Source: Nonlabens spongiae (GTDB lineage: Bacteria > Bacteroidota > Bacteroidia > Flavobacteriales > Flavobacteriaceae). From it: DNA of 64,000 nucleotides. Shown here in pieces: positions 53,151 to 62,332 of the stretch. A program made the position numbers and the translations under genes. The DNA lies in the NCBI RefSeq assembly GCF_002117125.1, contig NZ_CP019344.1:2384501-2448500 (forward strand), read 5' to 3'. The notes below the pieces were generated by a model. It ran no database searches. It was given only the letters and a program-made list of their open reading frames with translations, and was not told where the DNA came from. Within the stretch, counting starts at the first letter, position 1, and each line of letters opens with the position of its first letter.

Positions 53151-53894
53151 ATGTTAAATACCGATAAAGACCCGATAAGCCATCCCAATTTTCTTGAAGA
53201 TGAGTTTTCCTATGAATGGCATATGAGTCGTAACGAGAGATATGCTTTCATAAAGCTTTTAGAAAAGATTAAACCAAAAACAGCGATCGAAATAGGCTGT
53301 TTTAAAGGTGGAAGTCTCGAAGTCCTGAGCAAGTATTGTGAAAAGGTATATTCGTTTGACATTATGCCCTCTGTCAAGAAAAACCTTGATGCTGCTTTTC
53401 CCAATGTTGAAATTATGATTGGAGACTCAGCGAAGCTTGTTCCTGACGTTATAAAAAAGATCGATCAAGACCCTGAAGAACAATTAGAATTTGTTCTAAT
53501 AGATGGCGATCATTCCTACAAAGGCGTTCAGCGAGATATAAGGGCGGTTTTAGAACATAAAATTAAAAATAGGGTTTTTGTAGTTTTTCATGATAGTTTT
53601 AATCCCATCTGTCGCAAAGCTATTTTGAACATCAACTATGACGAATATCCTCATGTTCAATATGTTGAGCTCGATTATATAAGTGGTCTGTTCTTAAAGA
53701 GCGAGAAAATTTATAGAGAGATGTGGGGCGGTCTTGCTCTCATGGTTTTGGACAAAAAACCCAGACAAGGGAAATTAAAAGTAAGCCAGTGCCAAAAATT
53801 GATGTTTGATGCAATTTACTGGAGATCTATCCATCCTGTGAGGGATAATTTGCTTTTCCTTAAACCTTTAATGAAAAAGATGCTAAAGCGTTGA
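53151..53894 (+). CDS. Class I SAM-dependent methyltransferase (Methyltransf_24 type)
   Basis: A 247-aa protein with SAM motif I AIEIGCFKGG near residues 45-54, motif II VYSFDI, and the characteristic FVLIDGDHSYKGVQRDI. Members O-methylate sugars or macrolides. The position at the end of the cassette suggests methylation of a sugar of the repeat unit. The last gene of the plus-strand run; convergent with fcl. Confidence 0.82.
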   Translation: MLNTDKDPISHPNFLEDEFSYEWHMSRNERYAFIKLLEKIKPKTAIEIGCFKGGSLEVLSKYCEKVYSFDIMPSVKKNLDAAFPNVEIMIGDSAKLVPDVIKKIDQDPEEQLEFVLIDGDHSYKGVQRDIRAVLEHKIKNRVFVVFHDSFNPICRKAILNINYDEYPHVQYVELDYISGLFLKSEKIYREMWGGLALMVLDKKPRQGKLKVSQCQKLMFDAIYWRSIHPVRDNLLFLKPLMKKMLKR

Positions 53895-53926
53895 TCTAAT
53901 GAATTTGTCTAGCAAAGACACGAATA

Positions 53927-54988
53927 TTATCTGATGTAAGTTTTGTACATCATCCTAACCCCTTCCTCCAGCTCCACCTCATGCTTCCATCCCAGCTCAT
54001 GAAGCTTTGTAACATCAGTAAGTTTTTTAGGTGTACCATCCGGTTTAGAGTCATCCCAGATTAGACTTCCTTTGTAACCTATTATGTTCTGTATTATTTC
54101 AGCTAGGTTTTTGATGGAAACGTCAACCCCTGTTCCTATGTTGATATGGGTATTGCGTACTTCTTTTTTGCCTTTTGAAACATCCACAAAGTTCACTTCA
54201 TTCATAACGTGAATACAGGCACTCGCCATATCGTGTGACCAGAGGAACTCTCGCATAGGAGTACCACTGCCCCATAATGTGATGTGATTTTCTGTAATAC
54301 CGTGTTTTTGTAATTCCGCTTTCGCGAAAGCGAGATCCACGACAGTATCATCTTTAGAAAAACGCTGAAAATCTGCTACTAAATCATCGTGCCGACCTTC
54401 CATCAATAATTTCCCCAGATGCATCTTACGTATCATAGCCGGCAATACATGCGACTTTTCAAGATCAAAATTATCGTTAGGCCCGTACAGATTAGTAGGC
54501 ATAACCGATAGAAAGTTTGTACCATATTGCAGGTTGTAGCTCTCACACGTTTTGATCCCGGCGATTTTTGCAATCGCATAAGGCTCGTTAGTATATTCTA
54601 ATTCACCAGTAAGAAGACTGTCTTCAGGCATGGGCTGCGGCGCCATTTTTGGGTAAATGCATGTACTACCTAAAAATAAAAGCTTTTTGACACCCGCTTT
54701 GTAGCTCTCATGAATCACATTATTCTGAATCATGAGGTTTTTATAGATAAAGTCTGCTCTATAGGTATTGTTGGCAACGATGCCTCCTACACTGGCTGCC
54801 GCCAGAAAAACGTAGTCTGGTTTCTCTTCTTCAAAAAAACACCTTGTAGCCGCTTGATCTGTTAGGTCAAGTTCTGCATGGGTGCGTTTTATGATGTTTG
54901 AATAGCCTAGCTTTTCAAGCTCTGTAGTAATAGCGCTTCCTACAAGGCCCCTATGACCAGCCACATAAATTTTAGATTCCAACTCCAT
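53927..54988 (-). CDS. fcl: GDP-L-fucose synthase
   Basis: Epimerises and reduces GDP-4-keto-6-deoxymannose to GDP-L-fucose using NADPH. The 353-aa protein has GHRGLVG (residues 11-17) and the catalytic YAIAK (137-141). It is the long Bacteroidota form with an extra stretch of about 35 residues before the WGSGTPMREFLW motif; the palindrome at 54317 encodes AFAKA in this insert. The stop of gmd and this start share the bases TAATG. Confidence 0.96.
   Translation of the reverse strand: MELESKIYVAGHRGLVGSAITTELEKLGYSNIIKRTHAELDLTDQAATRCFFEEEKPDYVFLAAASVGGIVANNTYRADFIYKNLMIQNNVIHESYKAGVKKLLFLGSTCIYPKMAPQPMPEDSLLTGELEYTNEPYAIAKIAGIKTCESYNLQYGTNFLSVMPTNLYGPNDNFDLEKSHVLPAMIRKMHLGKLLMEGRHDDLVADFQRFSKDDTVVDLAFAKAELQKHGITENHITLWGSGTPMREFLWSHDMASACIHVMNEVNFVDVSKGKKEVRNTHINIGTGVDVSIKNLAEIIQNIIGYKGSLIWDDSKPDGTPKKLTDVTKLHELGWKHEVELEEGVRMMYKTYIR
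54317..54332. repeat. Dispersed palindrome CGCTTTCGCGAAAGCG, copy 12
   Basis: Exact copy inside fcl, read as AFAKA within the lineage-specific insert. Confidence 0.9.
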
Positions 54989-56106
54989 TACTCAAAGTAA
55001 TTGTTGATGCGGTACCCTCCTTCTTTAAGGTATTGCTCACGAGACATGAGTTTAAGATCGCTTTGCATCATGTCATCAACCAGTTCGTTCAGTTGGATTT
55101 GAGGTTCCCAGCCCAGCTTTTCTTTGGCTTTGGTAGGATCTCCTATAAGCAAGTCGACCTCAGTAGGTCTAAAATATCTGGGGTCTACGGCCACAACTTC
55201 CTTTCCAACCTCTAGCTCATATTGTTTGTTTGAACAGGACTTTACGTAACCTTTTTCTTCAACTCCAGTCCCTTTAAATTCAAGCTCTACACCTATATGG
55301 TTGAAAGCCATGCGTACAAAATCCCGCACGCTGGTAGTTTTACCTGTTGCAATAACCCAGTCTTCAGGCTGGTCGTGCTGGAGGATCATCCACATCATGC
55401 GCACGTAATCCTTTGCGTGACCCCAGTCGCGTTTTGCGTCAAGATTACCTAGATAGACTTTGTCTTGAAGGCCCTTGGCAATTTTTGCCGTCGCTCGAGT
55501 AATTTTTCTGGTAACAAAAGTTTCTCCTCTCACAGGTGACTCATGATTAAAGAGAATTCCGTTGCAGGCAAACATGCCATAAGCTTCACGGTAATTGACG
55601 GTCGCCCAGTAGGCGTACATTTTTGCTACTGCGTATGGTGAACGTGGATAGAATGGTGTGGTCTCGGTTTGAGGAATTTCTTGCACCTTTCCATAGAGTT
55701 CAGAGGTAGAAGCTTGATAGACCTTAGTTTTCTTTTCCATGCCCAGTAACCTAACAGATTCTAGAATCCTCAAAGAACCTATCCCATCTGCATTTGCAGT
55801 ATACTCAGGCATCTCAAAGGAGACTTGCACATGTGACATCGCCGCAAGATTGTAGATCTCGTCTGGTTGTACTTCTTTAATGATTCGGGTCAAGTTAGTG
55901 GTGTCTGTAAGGTCACCGTAGTGCAACTTGAACTTCACTTCACTCTCATGTGGATCTTGGTACAGGTGGTCTATCCTATCAGTATTGAATAGGGAAGCCC
56001 TTCTTTTGATACCATGGACTTCATAGCCCTTTTTAAGAAGAAACTCACTTAAATAAGCTCCATCCTGACCGGTAACACCTGTAATTAAAGCTACTTTTTT
56101 ACTCAA
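54988..56106 (-). CDS. gmd: GDP-mannose 4,6-dehydratase
   Basis: Makes GDP-4-keto-6-deoxymannose from GDP-mannose, the step before fcl. The 372-aa SDR protein has [10 protein letters not shown] (about residues 10-19) and the catalytic [12 protein letters not shown]. It ends on the shared TAATG with fcl and starts 5 bases after rmlD, so all are in one operon with wzz. Confidence 0.97.
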   Translation of the reverse strand: MSKKVALITGVTGQDGAYLSEFLLKKGYEVHGIKRRASLFNTDRIDHLYQDPHESEVKFKLHYGDLTDTTNLTRIIKEVQPDEIYNLAAMSHVQVSFEMPEYTANADGIGSLRILESVRLLGMEKKTKVYQASTSELYGKVQEIPQTETTPFYPRSPYAVAKMYAYWATVNYREAYGMFACNGILFNHESPVRGETFVTRKITRATAKIAKGLQDKVYLGNLDAKRDWGHAKDYVRMMWMILQHDQPEDWVIATGKTTSVRDFVRMAFNHIGVELEFKGTGVEEKGYVKSCSNKQYELEVGKEVVAVDPRYFRPTEVDLLIGDPTKAKEKLGWEPQIQLNELVDDMMQSDLKLMSREQYLKEGGYRINNYFE

Positions 56107-56111
56107 GTTTT

Positions 56112-56945
56112 TTAGTTTTTATAATGACTTACTACTTTATCAAGAGCCTCGTCAATAGTTCTGATTGTATAATTAAATACCTGACTCGTTCTAGACGTAT
56201 CCATAACGCTGTACTCAGGTCGCTTTGCCGCAGTTTTAAATTCACTCACGGCACTAATTCTTTTATTTAGGTTGAGTTTCTCATTTATCGCTTTCGCGAA
56301 AGCGTACCATGTCCATTCACCCGTATTTGTGAAATGATAGATCCCGTAATGTTCAGGATCATTTGAAACCAGGTGTCGTACAAAATCAGCAACTGACAGA
56401 GCACTCGTGGGCGATCCAGTCTGTGTATCAACAATACTCAATTCTGATTGCTCAGATTCTGCTACCCACCTAAAAAAGTTCTTACCGTGGGGTGCGTATA
56501 ACCAAGAAATTCGGAACACATAGAATTTACCGCTAATTCGTGTAATAGCTTTCTCACCAATCAATTTACTGTAGCCATAAGCATTGATAGGGTCAACTGT
56601 GGCATCAGTGGTATAAGGTTGAATAGCCGATCCATTAAAAACATAGTCTGTTGAAAAATGAATCAAAGTCGAGTTATACTGGTTACAGATTTGGGCTAGC
56701 TTCTCAACGCCAGACCCATTTACTGCTATAGACTTTTCTTTCTCTTTTTCTGCTAAATCAACAGCAGTGTATGCAGCGCAATTGATCACATAATCTGGTC
56801 GTAGATTTCTGAGAGTACGATCCATTTCATGAGGGCAGGTAAGGTCAAAATCTTTTTTTGAAACAGCTACTACCTCATGATCTGTAAGCGCTTGTCCAAT
56901 CGCCTGACCCAGCATTCCTTGAGCGCCTGTGATCAAAATTTTCAT
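56112..56945 (-). CDS. rfbD: dTDP-4-dehydrorhamnose reductase
   Basis: Last step of dTDP-L-rhamnose synthesis. The 277-aa SDR-extended protein has GAQGMLG (residues 7-13), the catalytic YGYSK (123-127) and the [10 protein letters not shown] segment. rfbA, rfbB and rfbC are not in the window. The palindrome at 56289 gives AFAKA in the loop after TGEWTWY. It lies in the wzz-rfbD-gmd-fcl operon, 13 bases from wzz. Confidence 0.95.
   Translation of the reverse strand: MKILITGAQGMLGQAIGQALTDHEVVAVSKKDFDLTCPHEMDRTLRNLRPDYVINCAAYTAVDLAEKEKEKSIAVNGSGVEKLAQICNQYNSTLIHFSTDYVFNGSAIQPYTTDATVDPINAYGYSKLIGEKAITRISGKFYVFRISWLYAPHGKNFFRWVAESEQSELSIVDTQTGSPTSALSVADFVRHLVSNDPEHYGIYHFTNTGEWTWYAFAKAINEKLNLNKRISAVSEFKTAAKRPEYSVMDTSRTSQVFNYTIRTIDEALDKVVSHYKN
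56289..56304. repeat. Dispersed palindrome CGCTTTCGCGAAAGCG, copy 13
   Basis: Exact copy inside rfbD, read as AFAKA. Confidence 0.9.
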
Positions 56946-56958
56946 ATAGGGTTGGTTT

Positions 56959-57993
56959 TTAGCGCTTTTGATAATTATTCAAAGCTTTCCATAAAACGGG
57001 AACTAAGGCAATTAAAAGACCTAGGCCGAAGAATACTATTGCTAAAACAACTTTATGGTTAATATCCTTAATTTTACCACGCTTTACAAACTGTGAAACG
57101 ATGTTTATAGTATTCTCATAATACTTCTTCTCCAACCTATTCTGATTAAGTCTTATTTGAATATCTTGTTTTTGCTCAAACAGATCCTTCAGAGAAGTAG
57201 TTGTTTTTTGATCGCCTAGATATAGGTTCGTATTTACACCGCCGTCATCTTTATCTTCTTTCCTAATAGCCTGTTGTACACTATTGATAATGCTGTCAAG
57301 CTCTGTAAGTTGATAGCGGAGCACTTTGATATCAAAATTTACGTTCTCAATCCTAGCTTCCTTTTCAGCTTTAATGGCACTATTTTCTCTTACTACAACT
57401 GCTTTTTCTGCAGCTGTCATTACCGTCTCTCGATCGGTACCTACAACATCTACAAGATAATACTCGTAATCGATCTCGCGCTTGGAATTTTTAAACCCTT
57501 CAAATGAATAATTCACTAGCGCAGTACTGTCCGTGTTTTTGGTAATCTTATCATACTCAATAAGAAGTTCATTGTCAGTATAGCTAGGATTAATTTCAAA
57601 CTTTTTTATTTGAGCAGCCTGTTCAGCACTTATACCGAGCTCTTTACCTAGTTTTTCAAACTCTTCTTCGCCAACTAACGAATTATATAATTCCACGTTA
57701 GCTATAAGTTGAGAGGAGCTACTGAAGTAAGGCTTCACTCTGAGCTCTGCGGAATAAATTTCTTCAGATTTAGAGTCTAAATAATATCCCAGTCCAGCGC
57801 CTATGATAATCATAATCGCAAGTAAAATAATATTGTCTTTTATAAATATTAAAAACAACACGAAAAAATGGAAAATGGCGCCTAAGAACTTCCCGATGGA
57901 GCGGAAAATGTTCTTCACACCATCACCGAGGTATTTGAACACAGGAACTAAATCTACCTCTTGTTCCTGCTGCTGTTGTTGATTCTGATCCAT
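56959..57993 (-). CDS. Polysaccharide chain-length regulator (Wzz type)
   Basis: A 344-aa inner-membrane protein with the Wzz topology: a polar Gln-rich N-terminus, a long hydrophobic stretch (about residues 38-70), a periplasmic helical domain (about 75-310), and a C-terminal helix (about 314-335) followed by a short basic tail. It sets the length of surface polysaccharide. It heads the operon with rfbD, gmd and fcl. Confidence 0.82.
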   Translation of the reverse strand: MDQNQQQQQEQEVDLVPVFKYLGDGVKNIFRSIGKFLGAIFHFFVLFLIFIKDNIILLAIMIIIGAGLGYYLDSKSEEIYSAELRVKPYFSSSSQLIANVELYNSLVGEEEFEKLGKELGISAEQAAQIKKFEINPSYTDNELLIEYDKITKNTDSTALVNYSFEGFKNSKREIDYEYYLVDVVGTDRETVMTAAEKAVVVRENSAIKAEKEARIENVNFDIKVLRYQLTELDSIINSVQQAIRKEDKDDGGVNTNLYLGDQKTTTSLKDLFEQKQDIQIRLNQNRLEKKYYENTINIVSQFVKRGKIKDINHKVVLAIVFFGLGLLIALVPVLWKALNNYQKR

Positions 57994-58018
57994 TAAATAT
58001 CAATATTTCTCAAGGGTT

Positions 58019-58026
58019 CAAAGATA
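58019..58026 (-). promoter_or_regulatory. Promoter -7 box TATCTTTG of the wzz operon
   Basis: Exact TAnnTTTG box 25 bases upstream of the wzz ATG. Confidence 0.65.
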
Positions 58027-58064
58027 ACTAAGTCTAGGTAACGTTAAGCTTTTGCAAAAATTAT

Positions 58065-59774
58065 CTAGAACTGTTCATGAGCTGGTTCGAGAATTTGCTC
58101 CAGGATCTTTTCAGTAATCACGTAGACGGGTTTCACTCCTGTGAGCCCCAGACCGCCGCTGGCGAGTGTATGTCCAGTCTTCATAGGGTTGTCACTTGCA
58201 TAATAAGCATACCTTACCTCAACCTTTTTTCGTATGCTTCGGCGCACTCTGGAGGCTGCCTGTATGGCTTTTTGATAATGTGCACCTTCCATTTCTAGTC
58301 CTATAACCTTCCAGCTCGAGTCATAGAAAAACTTGAGTAAGTCTTTGTTTTGAAGTGAGGTTCCCAATACGGTCACCATACTTCCAGATACTACGCTTAT
58401 CCCTTCTGTTTTAAGATCTTTTTTTGAGAGCTTGTTTTTAAATGGATAATTATCCGCCGTTCCTTCAAACACGTGGGCATTTGGAACCATTATATCACCT
58501 TTATCTCCTTCAAGAATTCCCGCCTTACCCATTATATTGATAGAATAAACGTTCATTTGTTCGGCTTTCTCATCAATGTAAAATGGTTTGAGTAACTCAT
58601 CCATAGTCTCATAAGCCTGCTCCCCAAAGGCATAGTCCATTACGATTATAACAGGCTTTTTATGGTTCTCGCTTTCGCGAAAGCGTGCTCCCACAAATCC
58701 TACGTTTTTGAAATCGCATTTAGCGGTATCAAAAATCTGTACATCTATATTAGTCCCACTCTCGTCTAATAGCTCATACATGCCATTATTGAGAGCTGTT
58801 TTCTTGACCATATCTCTAGACTTCTTGCCGCTCGCTGTACTGAGTCCAGCAAAAACCTCCATGCGATCTTTCTTTGCCATTTGAGCTGCAAGCGCTTGAG
58901 GGCCATAGAAGGAGTTCATGACACTGTGCAGGTTTGCACTGATTATGTGAAGCGGTCTTTCAAAAAGGTCTTTCTCCCATAGAAACTTCTTGATACGCTC
59001 TGCCCAGCGCTCACCGTGGATATGGTGTCCCAGTCGCTCACGCAGCACAGGTGAGAATGTGACTAGGCGTTTTTCCTCATCAAGAATTTCCTTCCTGGCG
59101 AGAGCACCTAAGTGATAAATGACGCTTAGGAATCTATTGGGATTATCAGCTGTGGCAAACTTTGGATACACTTCCATGACCTCTTCATAAGTGCGTCCCA
59201 AGATATTAGCTACATGAATCACCGCGACTTCCTTTTCATTTTGGGTAAGCTTTTTCTTGGCTACAGAATCTTCTAAGCATTTCCAGTCGCGAGTAGTATT
59301 GCCATGATCACCTACAATTACCTGTTTCATGATTTTATGTGACTCGATCATAAGAAAGGTTAGGTGAGTGAGTATATCATAGATCTCAGAACGACCGCGC
59401 GTGATCTCGATGTTCATTTGATGCTTATCGATGCGATAGCAATTGCGACGTCTTTTTGCGGGAATAATGGGAGTGAAGTGCGATCTTGCGTACCCTTCAT
59501 CGCTAGTAAGATTAATGTAGGTACACTCCTCGATGCCTGTAGGTAGTCGATCCATGACATACAGCAAACCGCTCAATTCAGATTTTGCCTCAGCGATAGA
59601 GCCATATATTTCTGGGCGTAATGCAAGTAGAGATTCTCTAAGACTTTCACCACTCACACCCATGGGTTTATAAAAACCCCTATTGAAAAGATGTCTCATA
59701 GTAATGTAGAGACGTTCTATGGCGCCTGTGCTTTCTTGCGCCCTGGTGCGTGGTTCCGGATTGATTATCGGCAT
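58065..59774 (-). CDS. Conserved protein with nucleoside-phosphorylase-like C-terminal part (DUF6909-like)
   Basis: A 569-aa cytosolic protein. The N-terminal half (QESTGAIERLYITMRHLFNR) is helical with no family I recognise. The C-terminal third has GLEMEGAHYQKAI, close to the MEGAA motif of nucleoside phosphorylases, and SGSMVTVLGTSL. The label DUF6909 is from memory. The start at 59774, MPIINPEPRTRAQ, is chosen because upstream in-frame codons lie in the promoter. The palindrome at 58670 is read as RFRES. Confidence 0.75.
   Translation of the reverse strand: MPIINPEPRTRAQESTGAIERLYITMRHLFNRGFYKPMGVSGESLRESLLALRPEIYGSIAEAKSELSGLLYVMDRLPTGIEECTYINLTSDEGYARSHFTPIIPAKRRRNCYRIDKHQMNIEITRGRSEIYDILTHLTFLMIESHKIMKQVIVGDHGNTTRDWKCLEDSVAKKKLTQNEKEVAVIHVANILGRTYEEVMEVYPKFATADNPNRFLSVIYHLGALARKEILDEEKRLVTFSPVLRERLGHHIHGERWAERIKKFLWEKDLFERPLHIISANLHSVMNSFYGPQALAAQMAKKDRMEVFAGLSTASGKKSRDMVKKTALNNGMYELLDESGTNIDVQIFDTAKCDFKNVGFVGARFRESENHKKPVIIVMDYAFGEQAYETMDELLKPFYIDEKAEQMNVYSINIMGKAGILEGDKGDIMVPNAHVFEGTADNYPFKNKLSKKDLKTEGISVVSGSMVTVLGTSLQNKDLLKFFYDSSWKVIGLEMEGAHYQKAIQAASRVRRSIRKKVEVRYAYYASDNPMKTGHTLASGGLGLTGVKPVYVITEKILEQILEPAHEQF
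58670..58685. repeat. Dispersed palindrome CGCTTTCGCGAAAGCG, copy 14
   Basis: Exact copy inside the phosphorylase-like gene, read as RFRES. Confidence 0.9.
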
Positions 59775-59789
59775 ACTGTTTTTAAAGCA

Positions 59790-59819
59790 CAAAGATAATG
59801 AGATCGTAAACCATCTCAA
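59790..59819 (-). promoter_or_regulatory. Promoter of the phosphorylase-like gene (-33 TTG, -7 TATCTTTG)
   Basis: A TTG at 59819-59817 is 19 bases upstream of the exact box TATCTTTG (59797-59790), which is 15 bases before the chosen ATG at 59774. Confidence 0.7.
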
Positions 59820-59835
59820 TAGTGGCTAGCTTTAC

Positions 59836-61338
59836 CTATTCTTTAAGCTGAGATAACTCATGTAGTTTACCTGCAATCTTTCTGTCATTAGATAATCTTG
59901 GCAGTTTATTCTGCCCGCCCAGTTTTCCTACAGACTTCATATATTCCTTGAAACCACCTTTTTTGACTCTTGTGATGACAAGTGGTCGCAAGACTTTTCC
60001 AGCTATAAGATCGTCGTAATAACTATTCTGATTTCTCATTTCCAGATCAAGCAGTTCAGAAAAGCGATCGAGGTCATCTTGATCCTCAGCAAATTCTATG
60101 AACCACTCGTGATAGGGTAAGCCTTTCTCAGGTGAAAGTTGAGGCGCTACGGTAAACTCATTAATGCTAATTCCAGTTTCTTTTTGAGCTGCTTTCATGG
60201 CTTCTTCTACCTCTTTCCCAATAACGTGCTCACCACTCGCACTTATAAAATGTTTGATACGCCCTGTAACCACAACTCGGTAAGGGTCAGTTGAGGTAAA
60301 GGCAATTGTGTCTCCTATGTTATAGCTCCATAACCCAGCCGTTGTAGAGATGATCAAAACGTAATTGACACCTGTTTGCACTTCTGCAATGGTCAATCGT
60401 GGAGCATTTTCTTCAAAAAATCGATCTGCAGGTATAAACTCATAGAAAATTCCGGCATCGAGCAAAAGCAGCATACCTTTCTCCGTTCGAGAGTCTTGGT
60501 AAGCAAAAAAACCTTCACTTGCAGGGAAGAGTTCAATGCTATCTACATCGCGTCCTATGAGTTCTTTGAATTTGGCCCGGTATGGCTCAAAGTTGACACC
60601 GCCGTAAATAAATAGATTGAAGTTAGGGAACACTTCTCCCACCTTTCTACCGGTGCGCTGAATGATGCGTTCAAAATACATCTGGACCCAGCTTGGGATT
60701 CCAGAAATAACGCTCATGTTTTCTGGTAAGGTCTCGTCTATGACTGCTTCTACTTTAGATTCCCAATCTTCAATGCAGTTGGTTTCCCAACTAGGCATCC
60801 TGTTTTTCTGTAGATAATTAGGCACAAAATGAGCCACTATACCGCTGAGACGTCCTAGTTTGATCCCATTGATTTCTTCCATTTCTGGAGAGCCTTGCAG
60901 AAAAATCATCTTTCCGTCCACAAACTTTGCATTTCCAGTCTCATGGATATAGCTGAGTATCGCATTACGTGCAGCTTTTATGTGCTCAGGCATGGATTCT
61001 TTAGTCAGCGGTATATACTTGGCGCCACTTGTAGTTCCAGAGGTTTTGGCAAAATAGAGAGGCTTCCCAGGCCATAATATGTTCTTTTCACCTGCTACGA
61101 CTCGATCTACATAGGGTTTGAGTTCTTCATAATCTCTAACAGGAACTTTTTGAACAAAGTCTTCGTGCGAGCTGATGGATGCGAAATCGTGATCTTGACC
61201 AAAAGTTGTATTCTGAGCCTTAGAAATAAGATCTTGAAAAACCTTTTCTTGGGCTCTCACAGGATTTTGAGCCCATTTTTGAGTCTGCTTGTGGACTATT
61301 TTGGCAAATATCCTTGCGGCAAAAGATTTAATAGACAT
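59836..61338 (-). CDS. GH3 family acyl-adenylate enzyme
   Basis: A 500-aa enzyme of the GH3 (auxin-responsive promoter) family, part of the acyl-adenylate/firefly luciferase superfamily. The ATP-binding motif reads KTSGTTSGAKYIPLT near residue 107-121, followed by IYGGVNFEPY and VLIISTTAGLWSYNIGD. In plants the family conjugates amino acids to hormones; the bacterial substrate is unknown. Its ATG overlaps the stop of the M23 peptidase gene (TAATG). Confidence 0.9.
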   Translation of the reverse strand: MSIKSFAARIFAKIVHKQTQKWAQNPVRAQEKVFQDLISKAQNTTFGQDHDFASISSHEDFVQKVPVRDYEELKPYVDRVVAGEKNILWPGKPLYFAKTSGTTSGAKYIPLTKESMPEHIKAARNAILSYIHETGNAKFVDGKMIFLQGSPEMEEINGIKLGRLSGIVAHFVPNYLQKNRMPSWETNCIEDWESKVEAVIDETLPENMSVISGIPSWVQMYFERIIQRTGRKVGEVFPNFNLFIYGGVNFEPYRAKFKELIGRDVDSIELFPASEGFFAYQDSRTEKGMLLLLDAGIFYEFIPADRFFEENAPRLTIAEVQTGVNYVLIISTTAGLWSYNIGDTIAFTSTDPYRVVVTGRIKHFISASGEHVIGKEVEEAMKAAQKETGISINEFTVAPQLSPEKGLPYHEWFIEFAEDQDDLDRFSELLDLEMRNQNSYYDDLIAGKVLRPLVITRVKKGGFKEYMKSVGKLGGQNKLPRLSNDRKIAGKLHELSQLKE

Positions 61339-62195
61339 TATTCAAAACTTATAAAATTAAGGGGATCAAGCGGGTAGCCGTCACTCCAGAGTTCAAAGTG
61401 CAGGTGTGGTCCCGTCGTCAAATCTCCCGTATTACCCACAATACCGATCACCTCTCCCGATAAGACTTGATCATTCTGTTCCTTGCTCAGAGAGGCTGCG
61501 TGTTTGTATACAGTGATCAAACCGTAGGAATGTTCTATTAAAATGGTATAACCCGTATCTGCCGTCCATCCAGAAAAAATTACCGTACCGTCAGCAGCGG
61601 CTTTTATGGGGGTTTTAGGAGGTGTCACCACATCTACTGCAAAATGTTTTATACTCTCGTCATAGACTTGGGTAACCTGACCTTTTACGGGTGGGAAGAA
61701 AACGAAATTTGTTTTTGCAGTTGCACCGGCAATCACATTAAACCGGTCAGCGGCTTCCACTTCTTTGCGCAAAAGACTGTCGGCAGCAATGGGAGTAAGG
61801 TCGGGATTTTCTTCTTGGGTCTCTACTCTGGCAACGCTATCGATTTTGCGGTATTCTTCTGATGTTATGTTTCCATTAAGTACCATTTTTATACGCTCAT
61901 ATTGAGCATCGTTAGCTTGAAGCTCCATTTTCAGAGAATCTGCCTCTTCATACAATTCTTGAGCCTGTCGTCTTAAATCTGCGCTGCTATAGCCAGGTAT
62001 ATACTCTCTAAGTGGAGTGTAGGCAATAAGCAAGGCTGTAAGGGCTATTAATACTGCAGCAATAAAAGTGATTACGATCACAACATTTAATTTACTGAGC
62101 TTAAGACTTATGCGCTCTTCAAATGTGTCATCGTTTAACACAACCATGCGATAACGGTGTGTCCAGCTTCCCTTTTTCTTCTTCTTTTTAGCCAT
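61338..62195 (-). CDS. M23 family peptidoglycan metallopeptidase, membrane-anchored
   Basis: A 285-aa protein with a lysine-rich N-terminus (KKKKKKGSW), a transmembrane helix (about residues 37-59), a coiled-coil (about 72-105) and a LytM/M23 domain. Zinc ligands are H184 and D188 (HFAVD) and H266 of HLH; H232 is the likely catalytic histidine. It cleaves peptidoglycan cross-links or acts as an activator. Transcribed just upstream of the GH3 gene with TAATG overlap. Confidence 0.93.
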   Translation of the reverse strand: MAKKKKKKGSWTHRYRMVVLNDDTFEERISLKLSKLNVVIVITFIAAVLIALTALLIAYTPLREYIPGYSSADLRRQAQELYEEADSLKMELQANDAQYERIKMVLNGNITSEEYRKIDSVARVETQEENPDLTPIAADSLLRKEVEAADRFNVIAGATAKTNFVFFPPVKGQVTQVYDESIKHFAVDVVTPPKTPIKAAADGTVIFSGWTADTGYTILIEHSYGLITVYKHAASLSKEQNDQVLSGEVIGIVGNTGDLTTGPHLHFELWSDGYPLDPLNFISFE

Positions 62196-62211
62196 TACTC
62201 TATTGACTTAA

Positions 62212-62219
62212 CAAATATA
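62212..62219 (-). promoter_or_regulatory. Promoter -7 box TATATTTG of the M23-GH3 operon
   Basis: Exact TAnnTTTG box on the minus strand, 16 bases before the start codon. Confidence 0.65.
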
Positions 62220-62313
62220 GGATTTTGCACTCGAGCTGATAGTTCAACTCTATTTGAAGAAATTTGTTGCTTAAAATGAGTTTTAAAGGTTCTGAGGAGT
62301 TTGTAGTGGTTTA

Positions 62314-62329
62314 CGCTTTCGCGAAAGCG
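62314..62329. repeat. Dispersed palindrome CGCTTTCGCGAAAGCG, copy 15
   Basis: Exact intergenic copy three bases after the ABC ATPase gene stop. Confidence 0.9.
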
Positions 62330-62332
62330 TAT

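Noticed and set aside
587..62329. The 16-bp palindromes as transposon ends or transcription terminators
   Set aside because: No transposase, no paired orientation or target duplication; most copies lie inside genes and lack a T-run.
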